From positions 14,977 to 74,388 of the forward strand of contig NZ_AXWW01000047.1 of the NCBI RefSeq assembly GCF_000482865.1: a stretch of 59,412 bases of DNA. The letters run 5' to 3'. The position numbers and the translations under genes were made by a program. Every line of letters begins with the position of its first letter. The first letter of the stretch is position 1. This document shows positions 47,891 through 56,962 of this stretch, one piece after another. This stretch comes from Actinokineospora inagensis DSM 44258. GTDB taxonomy: Bacteria > Actinomycetota > Actinomycetes > Mycobacteriales > Pseudonocardiaceae. A model generated the notes under the pieces. It did no database searches, was not told where the DNA came from, and saw nothing but the letters and a program-made list of their open reading frames with translations.

Positions 47891-48553
47891 ATGACGCTTT
47901 ATGCCGAGCTGTCCGGGGCGATCGAGCGCGGTGCGGCCGAGCGGGTGGTCGGCTGGGCGTGCGCGGCGCTGGACGGGGTCGTCGCGGGTGACCTGCCGGT
48001 GTCCGCGGTGCGGCACCCGCTCGGGTTCGTCTGCCTGCCGGTGGTCCGCGACGGCGCCGAGGGTGTGTGCGTGCACCTGTGGCAGCCCGCGCGGGGGCTG
48101 GCGCCGCCGACGACGTCGCCGACGCACTGCCACAGTTGGGAACTGCTGAGCTGGGTCCTGGTCGGCTGGCTGCGCAACCAGACCCTGGCCGTCGACGACG
48201 GTCCCCGGCCGACGCACCGGGTGTTCCGGGTGAACAGCGACGCCGAGGGCGACACGATCGAGGCCACCGATCGATTGGTCCGCACGCGGGCGGTGGCGAC
48301 CACCACGCACCGCGCGGGTGACCGGTACGCGCTGCCCGCCGGGGTCTTCCACGAGACGATCGTCCCCGACACCGAGGACATGGTCGCCACAGTCGCTCTC
48401 GGCGTCATGGTGCCCGACGCCACCGACCTCTCCCTCGGTGGCCTACACACCAAGAGCCACCGAGTACGCCGTCAGGTTTGCGCGCGCGACGAGACTGTCA
48501 AAGCGGCCAAGACCGTGCTGACCGCACTCACCCATCCCGTCAGCGGTACTTAG
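47891..48553 (+). CDS. Cupin-like metal-binding protein of unknown function
   Basis: The 220-residue protein looks like a single-domain cupin. A His pair H79/H81 lies in THCHSWELLSWVLVG, and a later His is in LPAGVFHETIVP, the arrangement of cupin motifs 1 and 2. Between them are beta strands carrying Arg and Thr residues. No signal peptide is present. The reaction is not evident; cysteine-dioxygenase-like or sugar-binding roles are possible. Its TAG stop (48551-48553) is the first three bases of the 164-base palindromic element, so the element may have truncated or extended the original C-terminus. Confidence 0.6.
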   Translation: MTLYAELSGAIERGAAERVVGWACAALDGVVAGDLPVSAVRHPLGFVCLPVVRDGAEGVCVHLWQPARGLAPPTTSPTHCHSWELLSWVLVGWLRNQTLAVDDGPRPTHRVFRVNSDAEGDTIEATDRLVRTRAVATTTHRAGDRYALPAGVFHETIVPDTEDMVATVALGVMVPDATDLSLGGLHTKSHRVRRQVCARDETVKAAKTVLTALTHPVSGT

Positions 48554-48714
48554 TGGCTCGACCCAGGGGGTTGGCCGGGTCTCGACCTGCCCACGACGTC
48601 CCTGGCCGCGTTGCCGAAACGCCCAAGTACGTCCAGTACGAGGCCGTTGCGGCGCCTTGCCAGGAACGCCGTGGACAGGCCGATACCCAACCAACCCCCT
48701 GGGTCGAGCCACTA
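48551..48714. repeat. 164-bp palindromic element (MITE/BIME-like)
   Basis: The outer 24 bases, 48551-48574 and 48691-48714, are perfect inverted repeats that begin TAGTGGCTCGACCC on each side. The inner sequence continues the pairing imperfectly for about 40-50 more bases per arm, so the whole could form one long hairpin. Both flanking convergent genes end on the TAG at its termini. Open frames inside it are low-value shadows. No transposase or target-site duplication is evident, and a short related piece occurs at 41376-41388. Confidence 0.85.
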
Positions 48715-49902
48715 GCTCGTCACCAACAACGCGGCAACGGTCGCGGTCAGTGCTGTCACCGCGAGGCCCGCGCTCGTCCACACGAAACGCTTCATCGGTA
48801 CGCGTACTCCACTTGCTGTGCACCGCTCGTACCACAGCAGTGTCGCCAGTGACGCCCACGGCGTGATGATCGGACCGACGTTGGTGCCGACGAGCAGCGC
48901 CAGCAACTGGTTGTGGTTGCCCACTGGCACAACGGATTCCCCCGCCACATACGCGGGCAGGTTGTTCACCAGGTTCGACAGCGCCGCCCCGGTGCCCGCC
49001 GCGCGCGCCGCACCCGCCGCGCCGTCCGACGACCCGATCAGCGCGTGCACCAAGTCGGCAAGGCCGTGCCGGTTGATCGTCTCGACCACCAGGAACAGGC
49101 CGATCACGAACACCAGCAGCCGCCACGGCAGCAGTGCCCAGCGCAGCGTGGACCGGCGGCGCGCGGCGAACGCGATCACCAGCAGGCCCGCCGCCGCCGA
49201 GGACGCGATCCCGATCGGCACCCCGACCAGGATTCCCGCCACGAACAGCAGCACCGCGACCCCGGCGATCCGGAACAGCACCCGGTCGGCAGGCTCATGC
49301 CGGACCGGCACCGAGTACTCGGAGCCGCCGCGGCGCCAGTAGAAGACCCACAGGAACACCCCGGTCACCACGATCGAGACCAATTGCGGCAACCACATCC
49401 GGCCCGCGAACGCGGCGGGCGCCAGCGCGACCCGGTTCGCCGCGAGCAGGTTGGTCAGGTTGGACACCGGCAGCAGCAGGCTCGCCGTGTTCGCCAACCA
49501 CACCGTTGTCATCGCGAGCGGTAAGGGTTCCACGGCGAGTTTGGTGGCCAGTGCCAACAGCACCGGTGTCAGCAGCACCGCGGTGGTGTCCAGGTTCAGG
49601 CCCATCGTCGTGCCCGCGGCAAGAGCGACGCACAGCAGGAACAGCACCGCGTAGTGCCCACGGGCCAGAATGGACAACCGCGTGGCGACCACGTCGAACA
49701 CCTCGGCCGCCGCGGTCAACTCGGCCAGGATGATGACGGTGCCGAGGAACAGCAGCAGCGGGACGAGCCGCTTGACGGTCGCGCTCGCGTCCGACACCGG
49801 GAGAGCGCCCGCGAGCACGCAGACGACGCCGACGAGCAGCAGCCCCAGCGCTATCCAGTCCAACAGGTGGAGTCTGCGCGAGCCGTTGGACATGCGCGTC
49901 AT
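48712..49902 (-). CDS. ArsB/SLC13-like ion permease
   Basis: The 396-residue protein is polytopic with about 10-11 hydrophobic segments. It resembles the ion transporter superfamily that includes arsenite pump ArsB and SLC13 carriers. The motifs TTMGLNLDTTAVLLTPVL and LSNLVNNLPAYV in the second half match the paired helix-hairpin regions of that family, and GTNVGPIITPWASLATLLW is close to the ArsB C-terminal motif. Arsenite or another anion could be the substrate; no ars regulator or reductase is adjacent. Starts at 49902 and 49893 are both possible and neither has a good ribosome site. Its TAG stop is formed by the palindromic element. Confidence 0.83.
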   Translation of the reverse strand: MTRMSNGSRRLHLLDWIALGLLLVGVVCVLAGALPVSDASATVKRLVPLLLFLGTVIILAELTAAAEVFDVVATRLSILARGHYAVLFLLCVALAAGTTMGLNLDTTAVLLTPVLLALATKLAVEPLPLAMTTVWLANTASLLLPVSNLTNLLAANRVALAPAAFAGRMWLPQLVSIVVTGVFLWVFYWRRGGSEYSVPVRHEPADRVLFRIAGVAVLLFVAGILVGVPIGIASSAAAGLLVIAFAARRRSTLRWALLPWRLLVFVIGLFLVVETINRHGLADLVHALIGSSDGAAGAARAAGTGAALSNLVNNLPAYVAGESVVPVGNHNQLLALLVGTNVGPIITPWASLATLLWYERCTASGVRVPMKRFVWTSAGLAVTALTATVAALLVTS

Positions 49903-50109
49903 GCTGCCACACGGGTCCGACATCACCGGGATGGCCCATCGGTCACCGTGATCTCCCACGACGACCTCCCACAGGGCTGTCCCACGAATGCAGTAATCCG
50001 GGCCACCAAGGCGGGAACTGGCGATTGTGACCACCCCCGAACCGCTGTGCGCTGCCCGATCTCGGCACTACTCTGGCCGCGTTTCCCCTCCCGGCGGAAA
50101 GAGAGCCCC

Positions 50110-50844
50110 ATGGAGACGGTCGACATCGTCGCTATCCTGCCGCCCGAGCTGAACAGCGCGGCTATAACCCTCAGCGACAGGCTTACCGCGCGAATGCGCG
50201 AGCAGGGCAGCCCGTCCTGGTTCCGGCTCGGCGATCCGATGGGCACAGGTGGGCCGTGTGAGCCGCACGTGTCGCTGTTCATGCTCGCGGTCGACCGCAC
50301 CGAGGTCCCCGAGGTCGTGACCGCCACCCGCCGTCTCGCCGCGGAGTTGCCCGCCCTTGTCGCGGAGGGTGAGTTCTACCGGCACAACCCGGTTGGGGCG
50401 CCGGAGCTGTACTTCCGCAAGTCCAGCGCCTGGATCGAGTTGCAGCGCGCGGTCGTCGCGAGCGTGGAGCCGCTGCGCCGCGGCAGGCTCCGCGAGACCG
50501 ACCCGGCGGGGGAGCGGATCGCCGAGCTCATCGCGGACCCGGCGCAGGACCCGGCGCGACGCGGCCAGCTCACCCGGTTCGGGTACGACGAGATCACCGA
50601 GTCGTGGGACGGCGGTGCGACCGACCGGTTCAACCCGCACGTCACCCTGGCCTGGCCGATCGACCCGGAGTTCCCCGTCGACCTCGCGGACCTGCCACCC
50701 GCCGCCGAGTTCAGCGGGGTGCTGCCCGGACTCGCCGTGTACGGGATGAGCCCGCACGGCACCTGCACCACGTTGTTCGGTACCGCGCTGTTCGCACCAC
50801 ACCTCTCGGCACCACACCTTTCGGCACCGCACCCTTCGGTGTGA
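50110..50844 (+). CDS. 2H phosphoesterase (2'-5' RNA ligase/cyclic phosphodiesterase-like)
   Basis: The 244-residue protein carries the two HxT/S motifs that define 2H phosphoesterases, H53-V-S55 in EPHVSLFML and H177-V-T179 in NPHVTLAWP. These enzymes open 2',3'-cyclic phosphates or cleave 2'-5' bonds, and some cut cyclic nucleotide signals. The ATG at 50110 is preceded by GGAAAGAGA. The C-terminus is a low-complexity tail encoded by three copies of a 15-base repeat, giving APHLS-type units, and is probably disordered. It sits 149 bases upstream of the TIR-NACHT gene on the same strand, so co-regulation is possible. Confidence 0.85.
   Translation: METVDIVAILPPELNSAAITLSDRLTARMREQGSPSWFRLGDPMGTGGPCEPHVSLFMLAVDRTEVPEVVTATRRLAAELPALVAEGEFYRHNPVGAPELYFRKSSAWIELQRAVVASVEPLRRGRLRETDPAGERIAELIADPAQDPARRGQLTRFGYDEITESWDGGATDRFNPHVTLAWPIDPEFPVDLADLPPAAEFSGVLPGLAVYGMSPHGTCTTLFGTALFAPHLSAPHLSAPHPSV
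50794..50838 (+). repeat. Three 15-bp in-frame tandem repeats
   Basis: GCACCACACCTCTCG occurs three times with small changes at 50794, 50809 and 50824, at the end of the 2H phosphoesterase gene. It adds three APHLS/APHPS units to the protein and may be a slippage site that changes length between strains. Confidence 0.7.
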
Positions 50845-50993
50845 CCCCGATCGGGGGATCCGTTGGCGGAAAAGCGACGGGTAGGCTGAACAGCCATTCT
50901 TCGCCCGGTTCCGGCGGAGAATAGCCGGACAGGGCGGCCACGCAGTCGATCCCGTGCGGACCCGCCGAACACCGTCCACCCGTGGGAGGCCCG

Positions 50994-53900
50994 GTGCCCG
51001 AGGTCGAGTCGGAACTGGCGGAGCGGGTCGGCCGGGCCAGGGCCGGGCGCGGCTGGGCGGTCACCGACCTCGCCGCTGCGTGCGCGCGGGTCAACGCGGT
51101 GCACTCTGCGGGCTCGGCAGTGGGCTCATTGGACGCCGCCGCCATCATCGCCATCGAGTCCGGCGCGCGCGAGGCGTCCGCCGACGAGATCACGCTGCTC
51201 GCGGCCGCGTTGGCGGTGCCGGTCACCGAGTTGGCGCCCGCGCGGGTGCCCGGTCCCCGCGCGGCGGTCCGTGGTCCGCGGCCACCCCGGTCCGGCCCGG
51301 TCGACTTCTTCATCAGCTACTCGCTGCGCGACGAGGAGTGGGCCACCTGGATCGCCCACGAGTTGGAGGCCGCGGGCTACGACGTGATGATCCAGACGTG
51401 GGACTTCGTACCGGGCACGCACTTCCTGGACTTCATCGACCGTGGTATCCGCGAGGCGTCCGCCGTCATCGCCGTGTTGTCCAGCAACTACCTGGAGTCC
51501 CGCTACGGCAGGCTGGAGTGGATGGCGGCGTTGCAGGCCGCGCACGACCGGCCGGAGACCAAGCTGCTGCTACCGGTGCGCGTGGAGAACGTGTTCCCAC
51601 AGGGACTGCTTGCCCCCATCACGTTCGTGGACCTTGTCGGCATCGATGACCCCGCCCTCGCTAAGGACCGGTTGTTGGGCAGGCTCGAACACGCGCTTAC
51701 CGGTCGTGCCAAGGCGGGCGACAACCCACGCTTCCCCGGTTCACCTGTTAAGGACGCCATTCCCGCGCCACGCCAGCAAATCACGTACCCGCCCAAGACA
51801 GCACCAACGGCCAACACGCGCCATCAACTCGGTGTCCTCTATATGGCTGGACCGCGCTTCGGCGCCGATGGCAGCGGCCCGGTAGAGCGACTTGCCGGAC
51901 TGGACGGGGGACTGGCCCACCTCGACGAGGCAGGTCTGCCAGCACCGGAACTGGTCATTGTCGCCGGTAGCCTCACCGACTCCGGTACGCGCGAACAGTT
52001 CGACCAGGCGTTGAGCTTCCTCACCGGTCTGCGCTCACTGCTCGGCGTCGAAGCCAACCGGCTGATGATCGTGCCGGGCAGCGGCGACATCACCGCACCG
52101 GCGTGCGAGGCGTACTTCGCCGACTGCCGCGCCGACGGCCTCGCCCCCGAACCGCCGTACTTCCGCAAGTGGCGGCACTTCCAGCGCCTGCACAACGAGC
52201 TCTACGCGGGAGTAAACGGCGTTAATGGTGCCGTGTTCGACGCCAGCCAGCCGTGGTCGCTCATCGAGTTGCCGGACCTCAAGGTCGTGGTGGCCCGCCT
52301 CAACTCCACGGTCACCCACACCCACCTGAACCTGGACGAGCCCGGCAAGCTCGGCCCCGAGCAACTCGACTGGTTCGCCAACGCCCTCACCCCGTTCGTC
52401 GACGCCGGCTATCTCCGCCTCGGCGTCGTCGGCCACACCCCCAGCCACACACCCGCAGCCGCGAAAACCCGTTGGGCGCTGGCAGACACGGACGAGCTGG
52501 ACGCGACCCTCGGCGGTTATCTCAACCTGCTCCTCGCGGGTGACGGCCCAACCGGCACAGACAGCGCAACCTTGCCGTCCGGCCTGACAGTCCTACCGCC
52601 GCCCGGTGAAACCCGCCTGCTGCACCTCACCCGAGACGGTCTGGACAGTTGGTCCTTGCCGCACCACGACAGCCTCCAGCGCGTCGCACAGACCCGACAG
52701 CGCTGGCACGCCGCATCGCGAACCTTCAACGCCGACACCGGACCGCAGGTGCGGCGCGAACGGGTCGTGGAGGAGCCGTCGGAGAGCCCGGTCGACCAGT
52801 TGCTGCGCCGGATCACCGAGATCGTCGAGGTCCGCCACCCCGGCGCCCGGGTGCGGCGGCTGCCCGGCAGGCCACCGGTCCTGCGGGTCAGCTACCCCGA
52901 TGGCGACCTGGTGCCGCAGTTCCTCATCGCCGCCCAGGTGGGCGAGCCGACCGCGAGCGATGTCGCCGCCTTGGTCCGGGTTCGTCAGCGCAACGGCGAA
53001 GAACTCACGTCCGAACTCGTCTACCAGGGCAAGCACCCCGGCATCACGTTGCGCGCGGAAGCCCTGCGCGACGGGGTAAGAGTGCGCAGCTTCACCGAGT
53101 TCCAAGGCCTGCTGGACCTGCGCGAGTACGTGGCCGCCCAAACCGACCGCCTACGGCAAGACCGCGTGTACCCGCCAGAACTCTATGTGCCGCAACGGTT
53201 CCGCGAGACCGCCGGGACCACGTCATCGGACGTGGCCGTGCGCGAGGACGTGGTGGGCGAACTGGTCGACCTGCTCTCCGCGGACGAGGGCCGGTTCGTG
53301 CTGCTCATGGGCGACTTCGGTCGCGGCAAGACGTTCGCCATGCGCAAGCTCGCGATGACCCTGCCCACCAAGCTGCCCGGCGTCATCCCGATCCTGATCG
53401 AGCTGCACGCGTTGGACAAGGCACACAGCGTCGACGGCCTGGTCGCCGCGCACCTGGCCAACCACGGCGAGTCCCGCATCGACCTGCGCGCCTTCCGCTA
53501 CCTGCTGCGGCAGGGTCGGGTCGTGCTGCTGTTCGACGGGTTCGACGAGCTGGCCAGCCGGGTCAGCTACGACCGCGCCGCCGAGCACCTGACCACGTTG
53601 CTGGCCGCGGCCGAGGACCGGGCCAAGATCGTGGTCACCGGCCGCACCCAGCACTTCCAGAACGACGCCCAGGTGCACACCGCGCTGGGCCAGCGGGTCG
53701 GCGTGCTGGCCCAGCGGCGGATCCTGCTGCTGGAGGACTTCACCCCGCAGCAGATCGGCGCCTACCTGCTCAACCGGTTCGGCGCCGACGAGGCCGCCGC
53801 CCGGGAGCGGGTCGAGCTGATCGACCGGGTCGAGGACCTCGGCGGCCTGTCCCGCAACCCGCGGATGCTCAGCTTCGTCGCCGGGCTGGCCCCGGAGCGG

Positions 53901-56900
53901 CTGGCCGCCGTCGCCGCCCGCGACTCGATCAGCGCCGCCGGGCTCTACCAGGAGATCCTGCGGTCCTGGCTGGACCACGAGTACGAGCGCGCGCACACCG
54001 CGGGCGCCCCCGCGGGCCTGTCGGTCGACGAGCTCTGGTTCGCGGTGACCACATTGGCGCTGCGGGTCTGGGAGTCCAACGACGTGCTGCTGCGCCTCGA
54101 CGACGTCGCCGAGGTCGCGGAGGCGCTCACTGGGCTGGCTGACACGCCGCTGTCGCCGCCGCAGGCCACGCACGCCATCGGCGCGGGCAGCCTCCTGGTG
54201 CGCACCGACGACGAGATGTTCGGCTTCATCCACAGCTCCGTGATGGAGTGGCTGGTGGCCAAGGAGATCGCCCGGCAGCTCGACACCCCGGGTGCCCGCC
54301 CCGCGCTGCTCGGCCGCCGCAAGCTCTCCCAGCTCACCGTGGACTTCCTCTGCGACCTGGCCGAGCCGCGGCGGCTGGCCGAGTGGGCGGACCGGCCCGC
54401 GGGTGACCCGGTGTCCGACGCGAACGCCCTCAAGATCGGCAAGCGGTTGCGCACCCCGGCCAAGACCGACCTGCGCGACGCGGTGCTGCGTGGCGAGGAC
54501 CTCTCGCACCGCGACTTCAGCGGCGTCGACCTGTCCGGCGCCGACCTCACCGACGCGCTGCTGATCGGCACCAAGCTCTCCCGCGCCGTGCTGCGCGGCG
54601 CCCGCCTGCACCGTGTCCGGCTCGACCAGGCCGTGCTGCGCGACGCTGACCTCACCGAGGCCGACCTGACCGGAGCCCGGCTGCTGGAGACCGACCTGCG
54701 CGGAACCGTGCTCACCCGCAGCACGTGGGCCCGCGCGGCGCTGATCAACGTGGTCGCCGACCCGGGTTTGGCTGACGCGCCCGAACTCGCGGGCGCCGCG
54801 ATCTCCCCTGGTCAGCCCGTTCTGACCGGGTTGCGGCCCGCCGGGGTCGGCGTGCAGTTCGGGTTCGAGGACGGCCGGTTGCCGCGTCCGCTGGCGTACA
54901 ACCCGGACGGTTCGCTGCTCGCGGTCGGCAGCGGCGACGGCGGTGTGCTGCTGGTCGACCCGGAGAAGGGCCTGCCGCTGCGCACCCTCAGCGGGCACCT
55001 CGACCGGGTCTACGCGGTCGATTTCGGGGCCGCCGCCCTGGTCACCGCCTCGGCCGACGGTTCGGTCCGGTTCTGGGACCCGGCGACCGGGGTGCCCGGC
55101 GCGGTGATCACCGACCACGTCCCCCAGATCTGGCCGCTGCGCGTCGCACCGGACGGTTCGACCGTCGCCTACGGAGATGGCAGCGGCGAGACCTACGTGC
55201 GCGACGTACCCAGCGGCGACCTGCGCTTCCGGTTCCCGGCGCTGGGTGAGCGTGTCTGGGCGTTGGCGTTCCATCCCCAGGGTGGCCTCTTGGCGAGTGG
55301 TGACGAGGCCGGCGTGGTGCGTGTCTGGGATCTTGCCTCGGGCGAGGAGAAGTACCGGTTGGAGACACCCGCGCCGATTTACACGGCCGCGTTCAGCCCG
55401 GATGGTCGGCTGCTCGCGGCCGGTGGTCGCCACGCGGGACTGCGGCTGTGGGACGTCGAAACCGGTATCGAGGTCCATCGACTCGACGGTCACACCGGGC
55501 ACGTCTACTCCGCCGTGTTCCACCCCAACGGCAAGCTACTGGCCAGCGGCGACACGGTCGGCTCGGTGCGCTTGTGGACACTCCCGGCCGAAGGCAAGCC
55601 CACCTTCAACGCTTTGCAGCACCGGCACGCGACGGCGGTGTACCACCTCGCGTTCAGCCCAGACGGCCGCACGCTGGCCAGTGGAGACAGCGACGGCACG
55701 CTCCGCGTGTGGGACACCACGACGGGACAAGAGACCCATGAGGTCTTGGCACATAGAGGTGCCGTGTGGCCGTTGGCGTTCCGCGCGGACTCCTCCCAGT
55801 TGGCCACAACCGGCCGCGACAGCGCCGTCCGGCTCTGGGACCCGGTCAGCGGAAGGCTGCGCCATGAGCTGCACGGCCACGGTCGCCGCGTGACGCAGGT
55901 GTACTTCAACCCCGCGGGCGACCTGCTCGCTGCCACGGGCAACGACGGCGTGGTGCGGCTGTGGGACCCCACCACCGGGCGCCAAGTTCGTGTCTTGACC
56001 GGCCGCGACGACCAGCTCACCGGTGCCGTGTTCAACCCGGTCAAACCGCTGCTGGCCACCGCGAGCAACGACGGCGGCGTCCACCTGTGGCAGTTGAACA
56101 CCTGGCGCGCCGACCAGGAACTCGACGTGGAGACCGAATACGTGTGGGCCAGCGCGTTCGCCCCGGACGGCGAGGTGCTGGCCACCGCCAACGACGACGA
56201 CTCCGTCCGGCTGTGGTGGCAGGCGACCGGTCGGGAGACCCTGGTGCTGCGCGAACACCGCGGCCGGGTCCGGTCGATCATGTTCAGCCCGGACGGGTCC
56301 CGGGTCGCCACCGGCTGCGATGACAGCAAAGTGCGCCTGTTCGACGCGCACACCGGCGACTGCCTCGCCGTCTTCGACGGCCACACCGACCGCGTCTACG
56401 ACGTCCGCTTCAGCCCGGACGGCCAGACCCTCGCCAGCGTCAGCAACGACGGCAAGGCCGTGTTGTGGCGGGTCTCCGACGGCACCCGGCTGCTCGAGCT
56501 CACCGCCCAGCGCGGCAGGCTGTGGACGGGCGCGTTCAGCCCCGACGGCACCATCCTCGCCGCGGCGGGCGACGACGCGGTGATCTACCTGTGGAACACG
56601 GCGGGGGAGCTGCTGGCGACCCTGTCCGGCCACACCCGGCGCGTCCTGTCGCTCGCGTTCAGCCCGGACGGCCGGACCCTGGCCAGCGGCGCCGCCGACG
56701 GCACCACCCGACTCTGGGACACCACGCTCGACGCCACCACACCCCTCGGCGACACCACGATCCGGCTGCCAAGGCTGACCATGATCGGCCTGCCCGAGGC
56801 GTGGGCGGCGGTCACCCCGGACGGCCGGTACAAGGTCGACGGCGCCACCGCGGGCGAGTTCTGGCACGCCGTCGGCCTGTGCCGGTTCGAGGTGGGGGAG

Positions 56901-56954
56901 CTGGACGCGGTCCTGCGCGAGGTGCACGCGGTACCGCCCGAGGAGCCGTTCTGA
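50994..56954 (+). CDS. NLR-like sensor: XRE-TIR-degenerate phosphoesterase-NACHT-pentapeptide-WD40 (1986 aa)
   Basis: In order, the protein has: an XRE-like helix-turn-helix region (about 5-80); TIR (103-238; VDFFISYS, candidate catalytic E175 in YGRLEW, as in TIR NADases); a calcineurin-phosphoesterase-like domain (about 278-556) lacking most metal ligands (LYMAGPRFG, AGSLTDSG, VPGSGDI); an unassigned alpha/beta domain (about 600-720); NACHT with Walker A GDFGRGKT (773-780) and Walker B LLFDGFDEL (845-853); pentapeptide repeats (about 1157-1243); and about 15 WD40 blades (about 1296-1920). The GTG at 50994 follows GGAGG by 4 bases. This is the plan of STAND immune sensors: the propellers sense, NACHT oligomerises and TIR consumes NAD or makes a signal. 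The role is inferred, not shown. Confidence 0.9.
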   Translation: MPEVESELAERVGRARAGRGWAVTDLAAACARVNAVHSAGSAVGSLDAAAIIAIESGAREASADEITLLAAALAVPVTELAPARVPGPRAAVRGPRPPRSGPVDFFISYSLRDEEWATWIAHELEAAGYDVMIQTWDFVPGTHFLDFIDRGIREASAVIAVLSSNYLESRYGRLEWMAALQAAHDRPETKLLLPVRVENVFPQGLLAPITFVDLVGIDDPALAKDRLLGRLEHALTGRAKAGDNPRFPGSPVKDAIPAPRQQITYPPKTAPTANTRHQLGVLYMAGPRFGADGSGPVERLAGLDGGLAHLDEAGLPAPELVIVAGSLTDSGTREQFDQALSFLTGLRSLLGVEANRLMIVPGSGDITAPACEAYFADCRADGLAPEPPYFRKWRHFQRLHNELYAGVNGVNGAVFDASQPWSLIELPDLKVVVARLNSTVTHTHLNLDEPGKLGPEQLDWFANALTPFVDAGYLRLGVVGHTPSHTPAAAKTRWALADTDELDATLGGYLNLLLAGDGPTGTDSATLPSGLTVLPPPGETRLLHLTRDGLDSWSLPHHDSLQRVAQTRQRWHAASRTFNADTGPQVRRERVVEEPSESPVDQLLRRITEIVEVRHPGARVRRLPGRPPVLRVSYPDGDLVPQFLIAAQVGEPTASDVAALVRVRQRNGEELTSELVYQGKHPGITLRAEALRDGVRVRSFTEFQGLLDLREYVAAQTDRLRQDRVYPPELYVPQRFRETAGTTSSDVAVREDVVGELVDLLSADEGRFVLLMGDFGRGKTFAMRKLAMTLPTKLPGVIPILIELHALDKAHSVDGLVAAHLANHGESRIDLRAFRYLLRQGRVVLLFDGFDELASRVSYDRAAEHLTTLLAAAEDRAKIVVTGRTQHFQNDAQVHTALGQRVGVLAQRRILLLEDFTPQQIGAYLLNRFGADEAAARERVELIDRVEDLGGLSRNPRMLSFVAGLAPERLAAVAARDSISAAGLYQEILRSWLDHEYERAHTAGAPAGLSVDELWFAVTTLALRVWESNDVLLRLDDVAEVAEALTGLADTPLSPPQATHAIGAGSLLVRTDDEMFGFIHSSVMEWLVAKEIARQLDTPGARPALLGRRKLSQLTVDFLCDLAEPRRLAEWADRPAGDPVSDANALKIGKRLRTPAKTDLRDAVLRGEDLSHRDFSGVDLSGADLTDALLIGTKLSRAVLRGARLHRVRLDQAVLRDADLTEADLTGARLLETDLRGTVLTRSTWARAALINVVADPGLADAPELAGAAISPGQPVLTGLRPAGVGVQFGFEDGRLPRPLAYNPDGSLLAVGSGDGGVLLVDPEKGLPLRTLSGHLDRVYAVDFGAAALVTASADGSVRFWDPATGVPGAVITDHVPQIWPLRVAPDGSTVAYGDGSGETYVRDVPSGDLRFRFPALGERVWALAFHPQGGLLASGDEAGVVRVWDLASGEEKYRLETPAPIYTAAFSPDGRLLAAGGRHAGLRLWDVETGIEVHRLDGHTGHVYSAVFHPNGKLLASGDTVGSVRLWTLPAEGKPTFNALQHRHATAVYHLAFSPDGRTLASGDSDGTLRVWDTTTGQETHEVLAHRGAVWPLAFRADSSQLATTGRDSAVRLWDPVSGRLRHELHGHGRRVTQVYFNPAGDLLAATGNDGVVRLWDPTTGRQVRVLTGRDDQLTGAVFNPVKPLLATASNDGGVHLWQLNTWRADQELDVETEYVWASAFAPDGEVLATANDDDSVRLWWQATGRETLVLREHRGRVRSIMFSPDGSRVATGCDDSKVRLFDAHTGDCLAVFDGHTDRVYDVRFSPDGQTLASVSNDGKAVLWRVSDGTRLLELTAQRGRLWTGAFSPDGTILAAAGDDAVIYLWNTAGELLATLSGHTRRVLSLAFSPDGRTLASGAADGTTRLWDTTLDATTPLGDTTIRLPRLTMIGLPEAWAAVTPDGRYKVDGATAGEFWHAVGLCRFEVGELDAVLREVHAVPPEEPF

Positions 56955-56962
56955 GCGCGGGG

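Noticed and set aside
48478-48852. Open frames across the palindromic element
   Set aside because: They read through the inverted repeat and the ends of two real genes.
50845-50856. CCCCGATCGGGG palindrome after the 2H phosphoesterase as a terminator
   Set aside because: The stem would be only four or five pairs with almost no loop and no T-tract.
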